Position numbers and translations under genes: made by a program. From Pseudomonadota bacterium (GTDB lineage Bacteria > Pseudomonadota > Alphaproteobacteria > Acetobacterales > Acetobacteraceae), in the NCBI GenBank assembly GCA_021805565.1, contig JAJZFA010000051.1, forward strand, positions 1 through 45,313: a stretch of 45,313 nt of DNA. The letters are read 5' to 3'. Positions 18,537-27,384 of the stretch are shown here, piece after piece (position 1 is the first letter of the stretch; the number at the start of each line of letters is the position of its first letter). The notes under the pieces are model-generated. The model was not told where the DNA came from and made no database searches. It saw only the letters and a list, made by a program, of their open reading frames with translations.

Positions 18537-19890
18537 TGGGTAACCGGCCACCGATCAGTAACAGCAGATAAGCCAGGGTCGCGCCGGCCGGAATCGCGAG
18601 CCACTCCGGCGGCCTAGCCCACCGAAGCGCTATATCCTGACTGGCCGGCCCCAGTGTCGCGATCAGGAAGCCGGCACTCATCGCCAGCACGGACGTCTGG
18701 TCCAGGACAATGCGACCACCGCCGTTCGCCCCGACCATGCCGGCCAGGATGCCCCACGCCTCGCCGAAGCTCGCCGACCGAAACAGCACCCACCCCGCCA
18801 TCACGAACACCAGAGTGAGCAGCCATGCCGCCGCCCTGGGCAGCCGGATCCCCGCTTTCTCCCACAGGTGATTGACCGCCAACGCCGCGCCATGCAGCCC
18901 GCCCCACACCACGAATGTCCAGTTCGCGCCGTGCCACAACCCGCCCAATAACATTGTCGCCACGACGTTGACGATCTGCCGCGCCGCCGAACCCCGGTTC
19001 CCGCCGAGGGGGATATAGAGGTAATCGCGCAGGAACCGGCTGAGCGTCATGTGCCAGCGCCGCCAGAAATCCCGCACCGAAACCGCTCGGTACGGTGCAT
19101 TGAAATTCATGGGAAACGCGAACCCGAACATGCGTCCCAGGCCGATCGCCATGTCCGAGTAGCCCGAGAAGTCGAAATAAATCTGCAAGGTGTAAGCGAA
19201 TGCCGCCACCCACGCCGGAATCGCCGGCAAGGGTGCGGATGCAGCCTGATGGAACAACGGGTCCGCGATCATCGCCATCGTATCCGCCAGCGCCACTTTC
19301 TTGGCGACACCGATGACGAACAGCACCAGCCCGCGCGACAAATTCTCCCACATCTCCGGTCGGCGCGGCGGTCGCCCGAACTGGTGGATGATTTCATTAT
19401 GCCGTATCAGCGGCCCCGCGATCAGTTGCGGGAAAAACATCACGAACATGCAAAAATCGAGAAAACCGTAGATGTGACGGTCGCCTCGCCGAAGGTCGAT
19501 CAGGTAGGATATTTTCTGGAAGACGAAAAAACTGATCCCAAGCGGAAGGATCAGGTTCCAGCGCTGCCACGGCTCGTTTAGCAGCCCGAACGCCGTCCCG
19601 CGCAGAAAGTCGGCATATTTGAACAGCGCCAGCACCAGCAAATTCAGGACCACACCCAAAACCGGAATCCAGCGCTGGCCGGTGCCTCCGAACCACCGCG
19701 CAATAAGCCAGTTCGCGACCGTCAGCCCCAACAACAAGGGCACGAACCGCACATCCCACCACCCATAGAACCAGAGCGACGCCACGATAACGGAAATCTG
19801 GCGCGCCGTCCGGTGCCCCGACAGCCCATAATAGGCTATCAGCGTCAAAGGCAAAAAAACGATGATAAACGCTTGGGAATTGAACAGCAT
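18511..19890 (-). CDS. MBOAT O-acyltransferase (AlgI/DltB-like)
   Basis: This polytopic inner-membrane acyltransferase of 459 residues moves acyl groups from a cytoplasmic donor towards extracytoplasmic glycans. It begins with the family start MLFNSQAFIIVFLPLTL, has many hydrophobic segments, and carries the conserved FRRWHMTLSRFLRDYLYIPLG stretch shown here in parts (FWRRWHMTLS, YIPLGGNRG). The catalytic His region is GLWHGANWTF near residue 310, followed by GGLHG. The length is normal for AlgI. The downstream gene encodes a probable periplasmic SGNH partner, as in alginate and similar acetylation systems. No polysaccharide polymerase lies beside it, so the acceptor is not known. Confidence 0.92.
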   Translation of the reverse strand: MLFNSQAFIIVFLPLTLIAYYGLSGHRTARQISVIVASLWFYGWWDVRFVPLLLGLTVANWLIARWFGGTGQRWIPVLGVVLNLLVLALFKYADFLRGTAFGLLNEPWQRWNLILPLGISFFVFQKISYLIDLRRGDRHIYGFLDFCMFVMFFPQLIAGPLIRHNEIIHQFGRPPRRPEMWENLSRGLVLFVIGVAKKVALADTMAMIADPLFHQAASAPLPAIPAWVAAFAYTLQIYFDFSGYSDMAIGLGRMFGFAFPMNFNAPYRAVSVRDFWRRWHMTLSRFLRDYLYIPLGGNRGSAARQIVNVVATMLLGGLWHGANWTFVVWGGLHGAALAVNHLWEKAGIRLPRAAAWLLTLVFVMAGWVLFRSASFGEAWGILAGMVGANGGGRIVLDQTSVLAMSAGFLIATLGPASQDIALRWARPPEWLAIPAGATLAYLLLLIGGRLPNVFIYFQF

Positions 19891-20054
19891 AGACCCAGAT
19901 CCAGAACAGCGCGATCTAGCAGGCGATGCGGTCGCGCCGCAACTTGTGGGAATACCGGCGATCGGGGCGCGGCGACGGAATGACCGGTTGGCACCATCGC
20001 GGGGATCCGCCAGTCAATCGGCGTTGCATTATGCCGCCGAAGGCTCGCGGCCAG

Positions 20055-20627
20055 TCAGACCGGGCCCAAACGAAAGATCAACATCCGCGCGGCGCCGTAC
20101 CGGCGTTCGGCCAAAAGCGGCTCCCGCGGTAGCCACGTTTCATCGCGTTCGGTCTCGGCTACCACCAGCGCACCGGGGACGATGCGGCCCATACCGAGCA
20201 GGCGGGCGATCGCTGGAGAAACCAGGGTCTGGCCATAGGGTGGATCGAGGAAGATCAGCGAGGCGGGCCTCCCGGCTGACGGCGGCGGAACGGGTGGAAC
20301 GGCAAGGGCGTCCATCGCCAGCACCGTTGCCCGGGCCCCCGCCTTCAACGTCGCCACATTGGCCCGCAATGCGTTTAGCGCCGCCGGATCGTTTTCGATA
20401 AAACACGCCGACGCCGCGCCGCGCGACAGTGCCTCCAACCCCATCGCGCCGGTGCCGGCGAACACATCCAGCACCGCCGCGCCCTCGATCGCCGCTCGCC
20501 CCCCCCACTCGGCATGCATCAGCATGTCGAACAGCGCCTGCCGCACCCGATCCGCCGTCGGGCGCGTCGAAGTCCCCGGCGGCGCGACCAGCGTGCGGCC
20601 GCGCCACTCGCCGGCGACAATCCGCAT
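20055..20627 (-). CDS. rsmD: 16S rRNA m2G966 methyltransferase
   Basis: RsmD methylates N2 of G966 in 16S rRNA using S-adenosylmethionine. The 190-residue protein starts with MRIVAGEWRGRTL, the conserved family N-terminus. It has the SAM-binding stretch VLDVFAGTGAMGLEALSRGA and the catalytic motif LIFLDPPYG. The longest frame starts 41 codons upstream inside the pseudouridine synthase gene and looks unlike the family, so I use ATG 20627. It lies 1 nt after the upstream gene's stop and ends the purD-rluB-rsmD unit. The final residues are close to the normal family length. Confidence 0.95.
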   Translation of the reverse strand: MRIVAGEWRGRTLVAPPGTSTRPTADRVRQALFDMLMHAEWGGRAAIEGAAVLDVFAGTGAMGLEALSRGAASACFIENDPAALNALRANVATLKAGARATVLAMDALAVPPVPPPSAGRPASLIFLDPPYGQTLVSPAIARLLGMGRIVPGALVVAETERDETWLPREPLLAERRYGAARMLIFRLGPV

Positions 20628-20628
20628 G

Positions 20629-21396
20629 TCAGCGGTGGCGCACCGGCGGCGGCGGTGCGCCCGCGCCGGCCGGCAGTTGCTCGCGCAGCACGCGCGCCTG
20701 TATTTCCTCGATACCGCCCCGTTCCAGCGTACCGAGTTGAAACGGGCCATAGGCGACGCGGATCAACCGCGACACGGCCAGCCCAAGATGGTCCATCACC
20801 CGCCGGATTTCCCGGTTGCGGCCTTCGCGCAGGCTGACTGTCAGCCAGGTGTTGTCGCCTTTGGTGGCGTCCACCTCCGCGTCGATCGGGCCATAGCGCA
20901 CACCTTCCACCGTAACGCCCTGTGCCAGCGATTTCAGCGCCGCCTGGTTCGGCACGCCGAACACCCGCACGCGATAGCGCCGCAGCCAGCCGGTCGCGGG
21001 CAGCTCCAATTGGCGGGCAAGGCCGCCATCGTTGGTCAGCAAAAGCAGGCCCTCGCTGGTCAGATCGAGTCGCCCGACGCTGATCACGCGCGGTAACTGG
21101 TGCTTCAGCTTGTCGAACACAGTGGGCCGGCCTTCCGGGTCCTTGTGCGTGGTCACCAGCCCTTCCGGCTTGTGATAGCGCCAGACCCGGGTGCGATCCG
21201 GCTGATCCACGACCTTGCCGTTCACCTGCACCACATCGCCGGCCGCGATGAAGGTCGCCGGATGCGTCACAACTTTCCCGTTCAAGCGAACCGAACCGTC
21301 CGTCAGCATCCGTTCGGCGTCACGCCGGCTGGCAACCCCGGCGCGCGACAGCCACTTGGCGATGCGGTCGCCGCGCTTTTCCTCCGTTTCGCTCAT
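20629..21396 (-). CDS. rluB: rRNA pseudouridine synthase, RluB/RsuA family
   Basis: This 255-residue enzyme converts a uridine of 23S (RluB) or 16S (RsuA) rRNA to pseudouridine. An S4 RNA-binding domain occupies about residues 10-65 (IAKWLSRAGVASRRDAERML). The catalytic domain carries GRLDLTSEGLLLLTNDG with the catalytic Asp at 111, then the EGRNREIRRVMDHLG motif. ATG 21396 overlaps the purD stop as ATGA. The much longer upstream frame is a shadow of purD. The RluB assignment over RsuA is likely but not certain. Confidence 0.9.
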   Translation of the reverse strand: MSETEEKRGDRIAKWLSRAGVASRRDAERMLTDGSVRLNGKVVTHPATFIAAGDVVQVNGKVVDQPDRTRVWRYHKPEGLVTTHKDPEGRPTVFDKLKHQLPRVISVGRLDLTSEGLLLLTNDGGLARQLELPATGWLRRYRVRVFGVPNQAALKSLAQGVTVEGVRYGPIDAEVDATKGDNTWLTVSLREGRNREIRRVMDHLGLAVSRLIRVAYGPFQLGTLERGGIEEIQARVLREQLPAGAGAPPPPVRHR

Positions 21397-22661
21397 AACC
21401 CGCCCGCCCCGATATCGCGGCGGCAAAACCCTTCGGGCCAGACGATCGCATCCACCCCCGCGTAAGCCCGGTCCCGCGCCCGGCCGAGATCCGGCGCGAT
21501 CGCACAGATGGTCAGCACGCGACCGCCCGCCGCCAGGACGGTGCCGTCCGATCCGGCGTTCGTGGCCGCGTGAAACACCGAAACGCCCTCGATCGCCGCG
21601 GCGTCCGCCAATCCGCGGATGACCGAACCGCGTTCCGGCGCCTCCGGATACCCACGGGCGGCCATCGTCACGGCGACGGCGGCGGATTCGTTCCGGCGCA
21701 GATCGAAGTCGCGCAATTCCCCATCGCAGGCGGCTTGCAGCGCCGGCAACAGGTCGGACTTCATCCCTAGCAGCAAAACCTGACACTCCGGATCGCCGAA
21801 CCGCACATTGAATTCGATCAGTTTGGCCCCTTCCCCGGTCAGCATCAGGCCGGCGAACAGAACGCCGCGAAACGGCATGCCCCTGTGCGCCATTTCCTTC
21901 AGGGCCGGCCGAATGATCGCGTCCAGACAGGCGTCTTCCAGTGCGGGCGGAAAGTCCGGCACCGGGCTATAGGCACCCATGCCGCCGGTATTGGGGCCGG
22001 TATCGCCGTCGCCAACGCGCTTGTGGTCGCGGGCCGATCCCAGCAACAGCGCGTCCGTCCCGTCGCACAGGGCGAACAGCGAGACTTCCCGGCCGGTCAG
22101 GCATTCCTCGATGACGACCGCCGCCCCCGATTCGCCGAAGACCCTGCTGTCCATCATGGCGCCGATGGCGGCGATGGCTTCGTCTTCCGTGGCCGCGACC
22201 ACCACGCCCTTACCCGCCGCCAACCCGTCGGCTTTCACCACGATGGGCGCCCCACGCCGCCGGACGAAGGCGCGGGCGGCTTCGGAGTCCTCGAACCGTT
22301 CCCACAGCGCGGTGGGAATGCCCGCGGCATCGGCGACGTCCTTCGCGAAGGTTTTGCTGCCTTCCAACTGGGCGGCGGCTTTGGTGGGGCCGCAGCAGGC
22401 GATGCCGGCCGCTTCCATCGCATCGGTCAGTCCGGCGACCAGCGGCGCTTCCGGTCCGGGCACGACAAGATCGATCGCGTTCGTTTGGGCGAAGGCGACC
22501 AGCGCCGCACTATCCAGCACGCCGATGGCCACGCACCGAGCAACCGAAGCGATTCCGGGGTTGCCCGGCGCGCAGAATAATTCTGTCAGCAGCGGACTCG
22601 CGGCAATCGCCCAGCACAAAGCGTGCTCCCGCCCGCCCGATCCGACCACCAGCACCTTCAT
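21393..22661 (-). CDS. purD: Phosphoribosylamine-glycine ligase (GARS)
   Basis: PurD makes glycinamide ribonucleotide from phosphoribosylamine, glycine and ATP, the second step of purine synthesis. The 422-residue protein begins MKVLVVGSGGREHAL, the standard start. It has ATP-grasp elements such as PIVVKADGLAAGKGVVVA, LTGREVSLFALCDG and GPNTGGMGAYSPVP, and ends with the normal C-terminal domain. The open frame extends 53 codons further up, but that part has no family similarity. The gene is divergent from xseA with 49 nt between start codons, so the two promoters must overlap. The length is normal. Confidence 0.97.
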   Translation of the reverse strand: MKVLVVGSGGREHALCWAIAASPLLTELFCAPGNPGIASVARCVAIGVLDSAALVAFAQTNAIDLVVPGPEAPLVAGLTDAMEAAGIACCGPTKAAAQLEGSKTFAKDVADAAGIPTALWERFEDSEAARAFVRRRGAPIVVKADGLAAGKGVVVAATEDEAIAAIGAMMDSRVFGESGAAVVIEECLTGREVSLFALCDGTDALLLGSARDHKRVGDGDTGPNTGGMGAYSPVPDFPPALEDACLDAIIRPALKEMAHRGMPFRGVLFAGLMLTGEGAKLIEFNVRFGDPECQVLLLGMKSDLLPALQAACDGELRDFDLRRNESAAVAVTMAARGYPEAPERGSVIRGLADAAAIEGVSVFHAATNAGSDGTVLAAGGRVLTICAIAPDLGRARDRAYAGVDAIVWPEGFCRRDIGAGGL

Positions 22662-22710
22662 CGAAATTCCCCGTGTTCCATGCAGCGACGCCGTAGCATA
22701 GGCTGGGGTT

Positions 22711-24240
22711 ATGGACGACCCACGCCCCCTGCCGGTTTCCAATATGCCAGAATACACCGTTTCCGAGATTTCGGGGGCGGTGAAACGCACGCTGGAAACC
22801 ACATTCGGCCGCGTCCGCATCCGCGGCGAACTGACCGAGGTGAAGCGCTACCCGTCGGGCCACATCTATCTGTCGCTGAAGGACGAGTCGTCGAAGATAT
22901 CCGGCATTGTCTGGAAAGGATCTGTCGCCCGCCTCGGCATGGTTCCGGAAAACGGCACGGAGGTGATCGCCACCGGGCGGATCAGCGCGTACGGCGAACG
23001 ATCGTCGTACCAGTTGATCATCGAGCGGATGGAGTACGCCGGGGCCGGCGCGCTGCTGGCCCGGATCGAGGCGATTCGCCTGCGGCTGGCGGCCGAGGGG
23101 CTGTTCGATGCCGGGCGCAAGCGGGCCTTGCCGGGGTTGCCGCGCGTGATCGGCGTGGTCACCAGCGAACGCGGGGCGGTGATCCAGGACATCAAGATTA
23201 CCATCGCCCGGCGCTTCCCCACCACCATACTGGTGTGGCCGGTACCGGTGCAGGGCGAGGGCGCCGCCGAACGCATCGCCGCCGCCATCGCCGGATTCGA
23301 CGCCATGCCGGGGGGCGGCGATCCGCCCCGGCCCGATGTGCTGATCGTCGCGCGCGGCGGCGGCAGCCTGGAAGACCTGATGGCATTCAATGAGGAGCTC
23401 GTGGTCCGGGCGGTCGCGGCGTGCCAGATTCCGGTGATTTCGGCGGTAGGGCACGAGACGGACACCACATTGATCGATTTCGTGTCGGATCGCCGAGCGC
23501 CCACCCCGACCGCGGCCGCCGAGATGGCGATTCCGGCGCGGGCCGACCTGATCGCCGATCTGGCGCAGAAAGGGTCGCGGCTGATTGGGGCGCTGAATCG
23601 GCTGGCGCAGGAAAGCCGGCTGCGGCTGGTGCGGGCCGAACGCGGAATTCCCGATTTGCCAGGCTTGCTGGGGGCCGCGCGACAGCGGCTGGACGATCGG
23701 ACGGAACGCGCGCTGATGGCTCTGCCATCGCTGGTCGCCCGGCGGCGGGTCGTGCTGACATCGGTCGAACGGCGTCTGCCGGACCCACGTAGCCTGACCG
23801 CCGCCGCTCGGGAAGCCATGCGGGACCGGGCATTGCGGCTGCGGCTGTCGGCGCCGGGACTGGTGGCGATTCGGCGATCCGGCCTGGACATGGCATCGCA
23901 GAAACTGGCCGGGGCGGTGCACCGGGCGATGACGGTGCTGCGCGGACGGGCAGAGCGCGTGATGGGCCGGGTGTCCGCCACGCCCTTGCGATCGGCGGTG
24001 CGAGAGGCTCGGGCGCATCTCGCCGGGCTGGGTCCGCGTTTGGACGCGGCGTCGCCGATGGCGCTGCTGCAACGCGGCTATGTGCTGGTGACGACCCCGG
24101 CGGGCCTGCCGGTAACGAGCGCGGCATCGGTGAAGCCGAACGGGAAGCTGCGGCTACATTTCGCCGATGGCGCGATCGATGCGGTGGCGCAAGGCGACCG
24201 TAAGCGGGCCGCCGGAGCGCAGGAACGGCTGGATTTATGA
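22711..24240 (+). CDS. xseA: Exodeoxyribonuclease VII large subunit
   Basis: This is the catalytic subunit of the single-strand-specific exonuclease VII, which works with XseB in DNA repair. The 509-residue protein has an N-terminal OB fold (YTVSEISGAVKRTLE, RVRIRGELTEVKRYPSGHIYLSLKD). The nuclease core has GVVTSERGAVIQDI, VARGGGSLEDLMAFN and SAVGHETDTTLIDFVSDRR with its family motifs. A long Arg/Ala-rich helical region to about 460 precedes the small C-terminal tail (LLQRGYVLVT). A start at the second Met (22744) is possible. The stop codon is inside the first unit of the 16-bp tandem repeat. No xseB gene is adjacent. Confidence 0.96.
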   Translation: MDDPRPLPVSNMPEYTVSEISGAVKRTLETTFGRVRIRGELTEVKRYPSGHIYLSLKDESSKISGIVWKGSVARLGMVPENGTEVIATGRISAYGERSSYQLIIERMEYAGAGALLARIEAIRLRLAAEGLFDAGRKRALPGLPRVIGVVTSERGAVIQDIKITIARRFPTTILVWPVPVQGEGAAERIAAAIAGFDAMPGGGDPPRPDVLIVARGGGSLEDLMAFNEELVVRAVAACQIPVISAVGHETDTTLIDFVSDRRAPTPTAAAEMAIPARADLIADLAQKGSRLIGALNRLAQESRLRLVRAERGIPDLPGLLGAARQRLDDRTERALMALPSLVARRRVVLTSVERRLPDPRSLTAAAREAMRDRALRLRLSAPGLVAIRRSGLDMASQKLAGAVHRAMTVLRGRAERVMGRVSATPLRSAVREARAHLAGLGPRLDAASPMALLQRGYVLVTTPAGLPVTSAASVKPNGKLRLHFADGAIDAVAQGDRKRAAGAQERLDL

Positions 24241-24340
24241 ACGGCCCGATTTATGAATGGCCCGATTCATGAATGGCCCGACTCATGAATGGCCCGACTC
24301 ATGAATGGCCCGAGTCATGAATGGCCCGAGTCATGAATGG
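24235..24340. repeat. 16-bp tandem repeat, 6.6 units, holding both stops
   Basis: The unit TCATGAATGGCCCGAC recurs with small changes at 24235, 24251, 24267, 24283, 24299 and 24315, plus a 10-nt part at 24331. Last bases change in pairs (AT, AT, AC, AC, AG, AG), a sign of stepwise duplication. Each full later unit contains the palindrome TCATGA, so every unit has a stop codon on both strands. The xseA stop is in unit 1 and the stop of the convergent dehydrogenase is in the last partial unit. No spacers are present, so it is not a CRISPR. Confidence 0.95.
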
Positions 24341-25179
24341 TCTATCGTTGGCATCGCGGCGTCGGCGCGATCGAACGCGGCCTTGATCCGGTCGAGGCGC
24401 GCGCCGATGATCTCGCGTTCGCCGGTATGGGTCAGGATGTAGAATTCGTCGTCCTGGATGGCCTGCAAGACGCGGCGACCCACCACGTCCGGCGCCAGCA
24501 TGCCGTTGGCGAAGGCGGACTTCAACGCTTCCTGCCCTGGCCGGCTGTAACTGCCGCCGAAACGATCCGGCCTGGTCGCCGCCGAGTCGAAAATCGACGT
24601 GTTCACACCGCCGGGGCACAGAATGGACACGCCGATGCCAGACCCGGCGAGTTCCTGTTCCAATGCTTCCGACAAGGCCAGCACGGCGTATTTGGACATC
24701 GCGTAGGCGCCCTGGTTGCGGCCCTCGCGCACGAACAGACTGGACACCGATCCGGTGTTGACGACATGGCCACCCTGCCCGTGGGCGCGGATCATCGGCA
24801 CGAAGGTGCGAATACCGTTGATCACACCCTTGACGTTGACGCCGATCACCCAGTCCCATTCTTGCGGCGTAACGGCCTCGACCGGGGTGCCGTGCATGGC
24901 CACCCCGGCATTATTCACCGCGATATGCAGCGCGCCGAACGCATCCAGCGCGGCCTTGCCGGCGGCGGCGACCGAGTCCGGATCGGACACATCGGCCGTT
25001 ACCCCGATGGCACGCGCCCCGGTCGCTTCGATTGCCTTGGTGGCGGCTTCCAGCGGTCCGGCCCGCACATCCGCCAGGACGATGTTGGCACCCGCATGAG
25101 CAAGCGCCTTGGCGATGCCCAGCCCGATGCCCGACGCCGCACCGGTCACGATGGCGGTCTTGCCTTTGAAGTCGCGCAT
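24331..25179 (-). CDS. Short-chain dehydrogenase/reductase
   Basis: This is an NAD(P)-dependent oxidoreductase of the classical SDR family, 282 residues. It has the cofactor motif TGAASGIG near residue 13, the NNAGV motif and a catalytic Ser-Tyr-Lys set (NTGSVSS, YAMSK). Its C-terminus is about 30 residues longer than a minimal SDR. The substrate is not predictable. The frame extends upstream but that part overlaps the carboxymuconolactone-decarboxylase-like gene, so I use ATG 25179 at the conserved MRDFKGKTAIVTGA. The stop lies in the 16-bp tandem repeat, so its last residues may vary with repeat number. It starts 22 nt after the upstream gene and is probably cotranscribed with it. Confidence 0.92.
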   Translation of the reverse strand: MRDFKGKTAIVTGAASGIGLGIAKALAHAGANIVLADVRAGPLEAATKAIEATGARAIGVTADVSDPDSVAAAGKAALDAFGALHIAVNNAGVAMHGTPVEAVTPQEWDWVIGVNVKGVINGIRTFVPMIRAHGQGGHVVNTGSVSSLFVREGRNQGAYAMSKYAVLALSEALEQELAGSGIGVSILCPGGVNTSIFDSAATRPDRFGGSYSRPGQEALKSAFANGMLAPDVVGRRVLQAIQDDEFYILTHTGEREIIGARLDRIKAAFDRADAAMPTIDHS

Positions 25180-25201
25180 ATCGGGACGGCCTTTCAACCG
25201 G

Positions 25202-25588
25202 CTAACCGGCGGCGACTTCCTTGAACGTTTCGATCGCCGCCAGCAGGGCCTCACGCACCAGCGGCGCGCCGACGTATCCGGCGAGGTGCAGGATCGCCTC
25301 GGACAGTTCGTCCTCGGTCCAGCCCTGATTGAGCGCAAACCGCAAATGCAGTTTCAGTTCCGGATCGCGCCCCTGCGCCACGTCGGACACCACGCAGATC
25401 AGGGCGCGCGTTTTCAGGTCGAGGCCGGGCCGCGTCCATAATGTGCCAAACACCGCTTCCTGGGTGTAGGCGGCGAATTTCTCCATGATCGGGTGCTTGT
25501 ACACACCAGCATCCAGCTTATCGGCGTAGGCCTCGCCCATCAGCTTGCGCCGTACAGCCCGGCCCGCCGCGCGTCTGTCGTCCGCCAT
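25202..25588 (-). CDS. Carboxymuconolactone-decarboxylase-family protein
   Basis: This small all-helical protein of 128 residues resembles PcaC, the 4-carboxymuconolactone decarboxylase of the protocatechuate pathway (AVFGTLWTRPGLDLKTRALI, HLRFALNQGWTEDELSEAILH). There is no CxxC pair, so it is not an AhpD-type peroxidase. No other protocatechuate genes are nearby, so the real substrate is open. I chose ATG 25588; the frame extends 14 codons upstream without family match. It is followed by the SDR gene and lies 56 nt after ureG on the same strand, so the two genes may form a small catabolic unit. Confidence 0.85.
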   Translation of the reverse strand: MADDRRAAGRAVRRKLMGEAYADKLDAGVYKHPIMEKFAAYTQEAVFGTLWTRPGLDLKTRALICVVSDVAQGRDPELKLHLRFALNQGWTEDELSEAILHLAGYVGAPLVREALLAAIETFKEVAAG

Positions 25589-25644
25589 GATTTTTCTCGC
25601 TCCCCTTTGACGGCTTTCAGTGTCGGACAACCGGCGGCGTTTGG

Positions 25645-26268
25645 CTAGACTGGCCGGAGCCCGCCCTGCTTTTCGATGAACGCGGCAATGGCGGCGACAC
25701 CCTGGCCGGCCCGCACATTGGCGAAGACGAACGGACGGTCGCCCCGCATTTTCTTGGCGTCGCGATCCATGACTTCCAGGCTGGCGCCGACATAGGGGGC
25801 CAGATCGATCTTGTTGATGACGAGCAAATCGCTGCGCATGATGCCGGGACCGCCCTTGCGGGGAATTTTATCGCCGGCCGAAACGTCGATCACGTAGATC
25901 GTCAAATCCGCCAGTTCCGGACTGAATGTCGCCGCCAGATTGTCGCCGCCGGATTCGATCAGGATTAAATCCAGGGCGGGAAACTGTTTCCGCAGGTCGG
26001 CCACGCCGGCAAGATTGATCGAGGCGTCCTCGCGGATCGCGGTATGGGGGCAGCCGCCGGTTTCGATACCCATGATCCGTTCCACCGGCAACGACCCGGC
26101 GCGAGTCAGGAACTCGGCATCTTCCTTGGTGTAGATATCGTTGGTGATGGCCGCGATGTCGTATTTATTGCGGAATGTCTTGCACAGCGCGTCCATCAGG
26201 GCGGTTTTGCCGGTGCCGACGGGGCCGCCGATGCCGACGCGCAACGGGCCGTGCGGGGATTGGGTCAT
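25645..26268 (-). CDS. ureG: Urease accessory GTPase UreG
   Basis: UreG is the SIMIBI-class GTPase that delivers nickel during urease activation. The 207-residue protein shows a P-loop GGPVGTGKT (14-22), the metal-binding [11 protein letters not shown] motif with Cys and His, the [15 protein letters not shown] switch region and the NKIDLAP guanine-specificity motif. The longest frame has 170 extra residues that are a shadow of ureF. ATG 26268 overlaps the ureF stop as ATGA. It is the last gene of the ureBCEFG block. Confidence 0.97.
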   Translation of the reverse strand: MTQSPHGPLRVGIGGPVGTGKTALMDALCKTFRNKYDIAAITNDIYTKEDAEFLTRAGSLPVERIMGIETGGCPHTAIREDASINLAGVADLRKQFPALDLILIESGGDNLAATFSPELADLTIYVIDVSAGDKIPRKGGPGIMRSDLLVINKIDLAPYVGASLEVMDRDAKKMRGDRPFVFANVRAGQGVAAIAAFIEKQGGLRPV

Positions 26269-26930
26269 GAGCGGAACAACCTTGTATATTGGGTTTCGTG
26301 GCGCATGGCGGCGATGTCGGAGCGGAAGGCGCAGCCGCCGATGTCGTCCAGGGCGGCCGGTTTCGTTTCTTCCGCGGTCGCCAGGATAACCGGTTCCAGC
26401 GCGGCCAGGACACGCAGGCCGGCGGTTTGTCCCAGCGGCACCAGCCGCACGGCGGCGGAAATCAGGTTGGTGGCGAAGGCCTGTAAATATGCGACGGCGG
26501 TGTCGTCCTCGGGGATGCCGCGTTTCCCCGCCGCGGCGCCGATGGCCACCGCATAGGGCGCGTCCTCTGGCAGGTGTGTCGTCGTCCAGGGCGCCACCGC
26601 GAGCTGAAACGCCCGGCCCTGGTTCAGCGATTCGTCGCGCCGTTCGCGTGCCGGGGCCGAGGCTGTCGCGAGCGCGACGATATCGCGCAGCGCGGCCGGA
26701 TCGGTTGCCGAACGATGGGCATGACGCAGCAGAATGGTGTCGGTCCGGCCGGAGCCGTTCGCCAGCACATCCGCAAGCCATTCGCGCAGCCTATCGCCGT
26801 CCTTGATGTCGCCGGCTTCGACAGCCCATTCCAACCCGTGGGAATACGCAAAGCCGCCTGTCGGAAAGGCCGGCGACAGCCACGCCAACAGGTTCAGCAA
26901 CGGCCTGTGGTCAGTGCCGGTGGTCGTCAT
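26265..26930 (-). CDS. ureF: Urease accessory protein UreF
   Basis: UreF (221 residues) is the scaffold that joins UreD and UreG on apo-urease and controls GTP-dependent nickel loading. The conserved start region [21 protein letters not shown] is visible here in two parts ([19 protein letters not shown]), and the rest is helical. I set the start at ATG 26930; the longer frame to 27017 reads the His-rich tail of ureE in another frame. The gene overlaps ureE by 20 nt, and its end overlaps ureG by 4 nt. Confidence 0.94.
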   Translation of the reverse strand: MTTTGTDHRPLLNLLAWLSPAFPTGGFAYSHGLEWAVEAGDIKDGDRLREWLADVLANGSGRTDTILLRHAHRSATDPAALRDIVALATASAPARERRDESLNQGRAFQLAVAPWTTTHLPEDAPYAVAIGAAAGKRGIPEDDTAVAYLQAFATNLISAAVRLVPLGQTAGLRVLAALEPVILATAEETKPAALDDIGGCAFRSDIAAMRHETQYTRLFRS

Positions 26931-27384
26931 CGTCGTCGCCGCGATGATGATGGCCGCCACCGGCATAGGCGCCCGCTTCCGGATCGAACGGCGCCTGGAT
27001 CGTCTCCACATGCCCACCGATACCCTCGACCATCTCCCCGATCACATGATCGGCGCGAATCCTTATGTATTCGCCCAGCAACTGCACCGGCAGATGCCGG
27101 TTCCCCAGATGCCACGCGATGCGCACCAGATCGCCCTGCTCATGGGCATGGATTTCCATCAGTTCCTCGGGTTGCGCACAGACCCGGATAATTCCGGTTT
27201 GCGCCAACAGGCCGTCGCCATCGCGCAGCCGCACCGCTTGCGGCAGATCGATCAGCACCTCCGCCCCCAGAACCGTGGCCAGAACGATCCGGCGGCGGAA
27301 TCGGCGATCGTAGTCGATCAGCACACGGTCGATCTCCCGCGTCGTGTCCCAGCTTCCCGCCGGCAGGATGTCGGTGACGCGCAT
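26911..27384 (-). CDS. ureE: Urease nickel metallochaperone UreE
   Basis: UreE carries nickel to the UreD-F-G-urease complex. The protein has 157 residues. The N-terminal peptide-binding domain covers about 1-75, and the C-terminal metal-binding domain includes AWHLGNRHLPVQ, with the conserved His that binds nickel at the dimer interface. The C-terminus ends in [16 protein letters not shown], a metal-rich tail with five His and five Asp, probably for nickel storage. ATG 27384 overlaps the ureC stop as ATGA. The length is normal for tailed UreE proteins. Confidence 0.95.
   Translation of the reverse strand: MRVTDILPAGSWDTTREIDRVLIDYDRRFRRRIVLATVLGAEVLIDLPQAVRLRDGDGLLAQTGIIRVCAQPEELMEIHAHEQGDLVRIAWHLGNRHLPVQLLGEYIRIRADHVIGEMVEGIGGHVETIQAPFDPEAGAYAGGGHHHRGDDDDDHRH

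Noticed and set aside
22510-24072. Long minus-strand open frame (520 codons) opposite xseA
   Set aside because: It is antisense to a well-supported exonuclease gene, is rich in Arg/Gln/Pro/Gly and has no recognisable domain. In GC-rich DNA such shadow frames are common.
24235-24340. Possible CRISPR array
   Set aside because: The 16-bp units are directly joined without unique spacers, and no cas genes are present.
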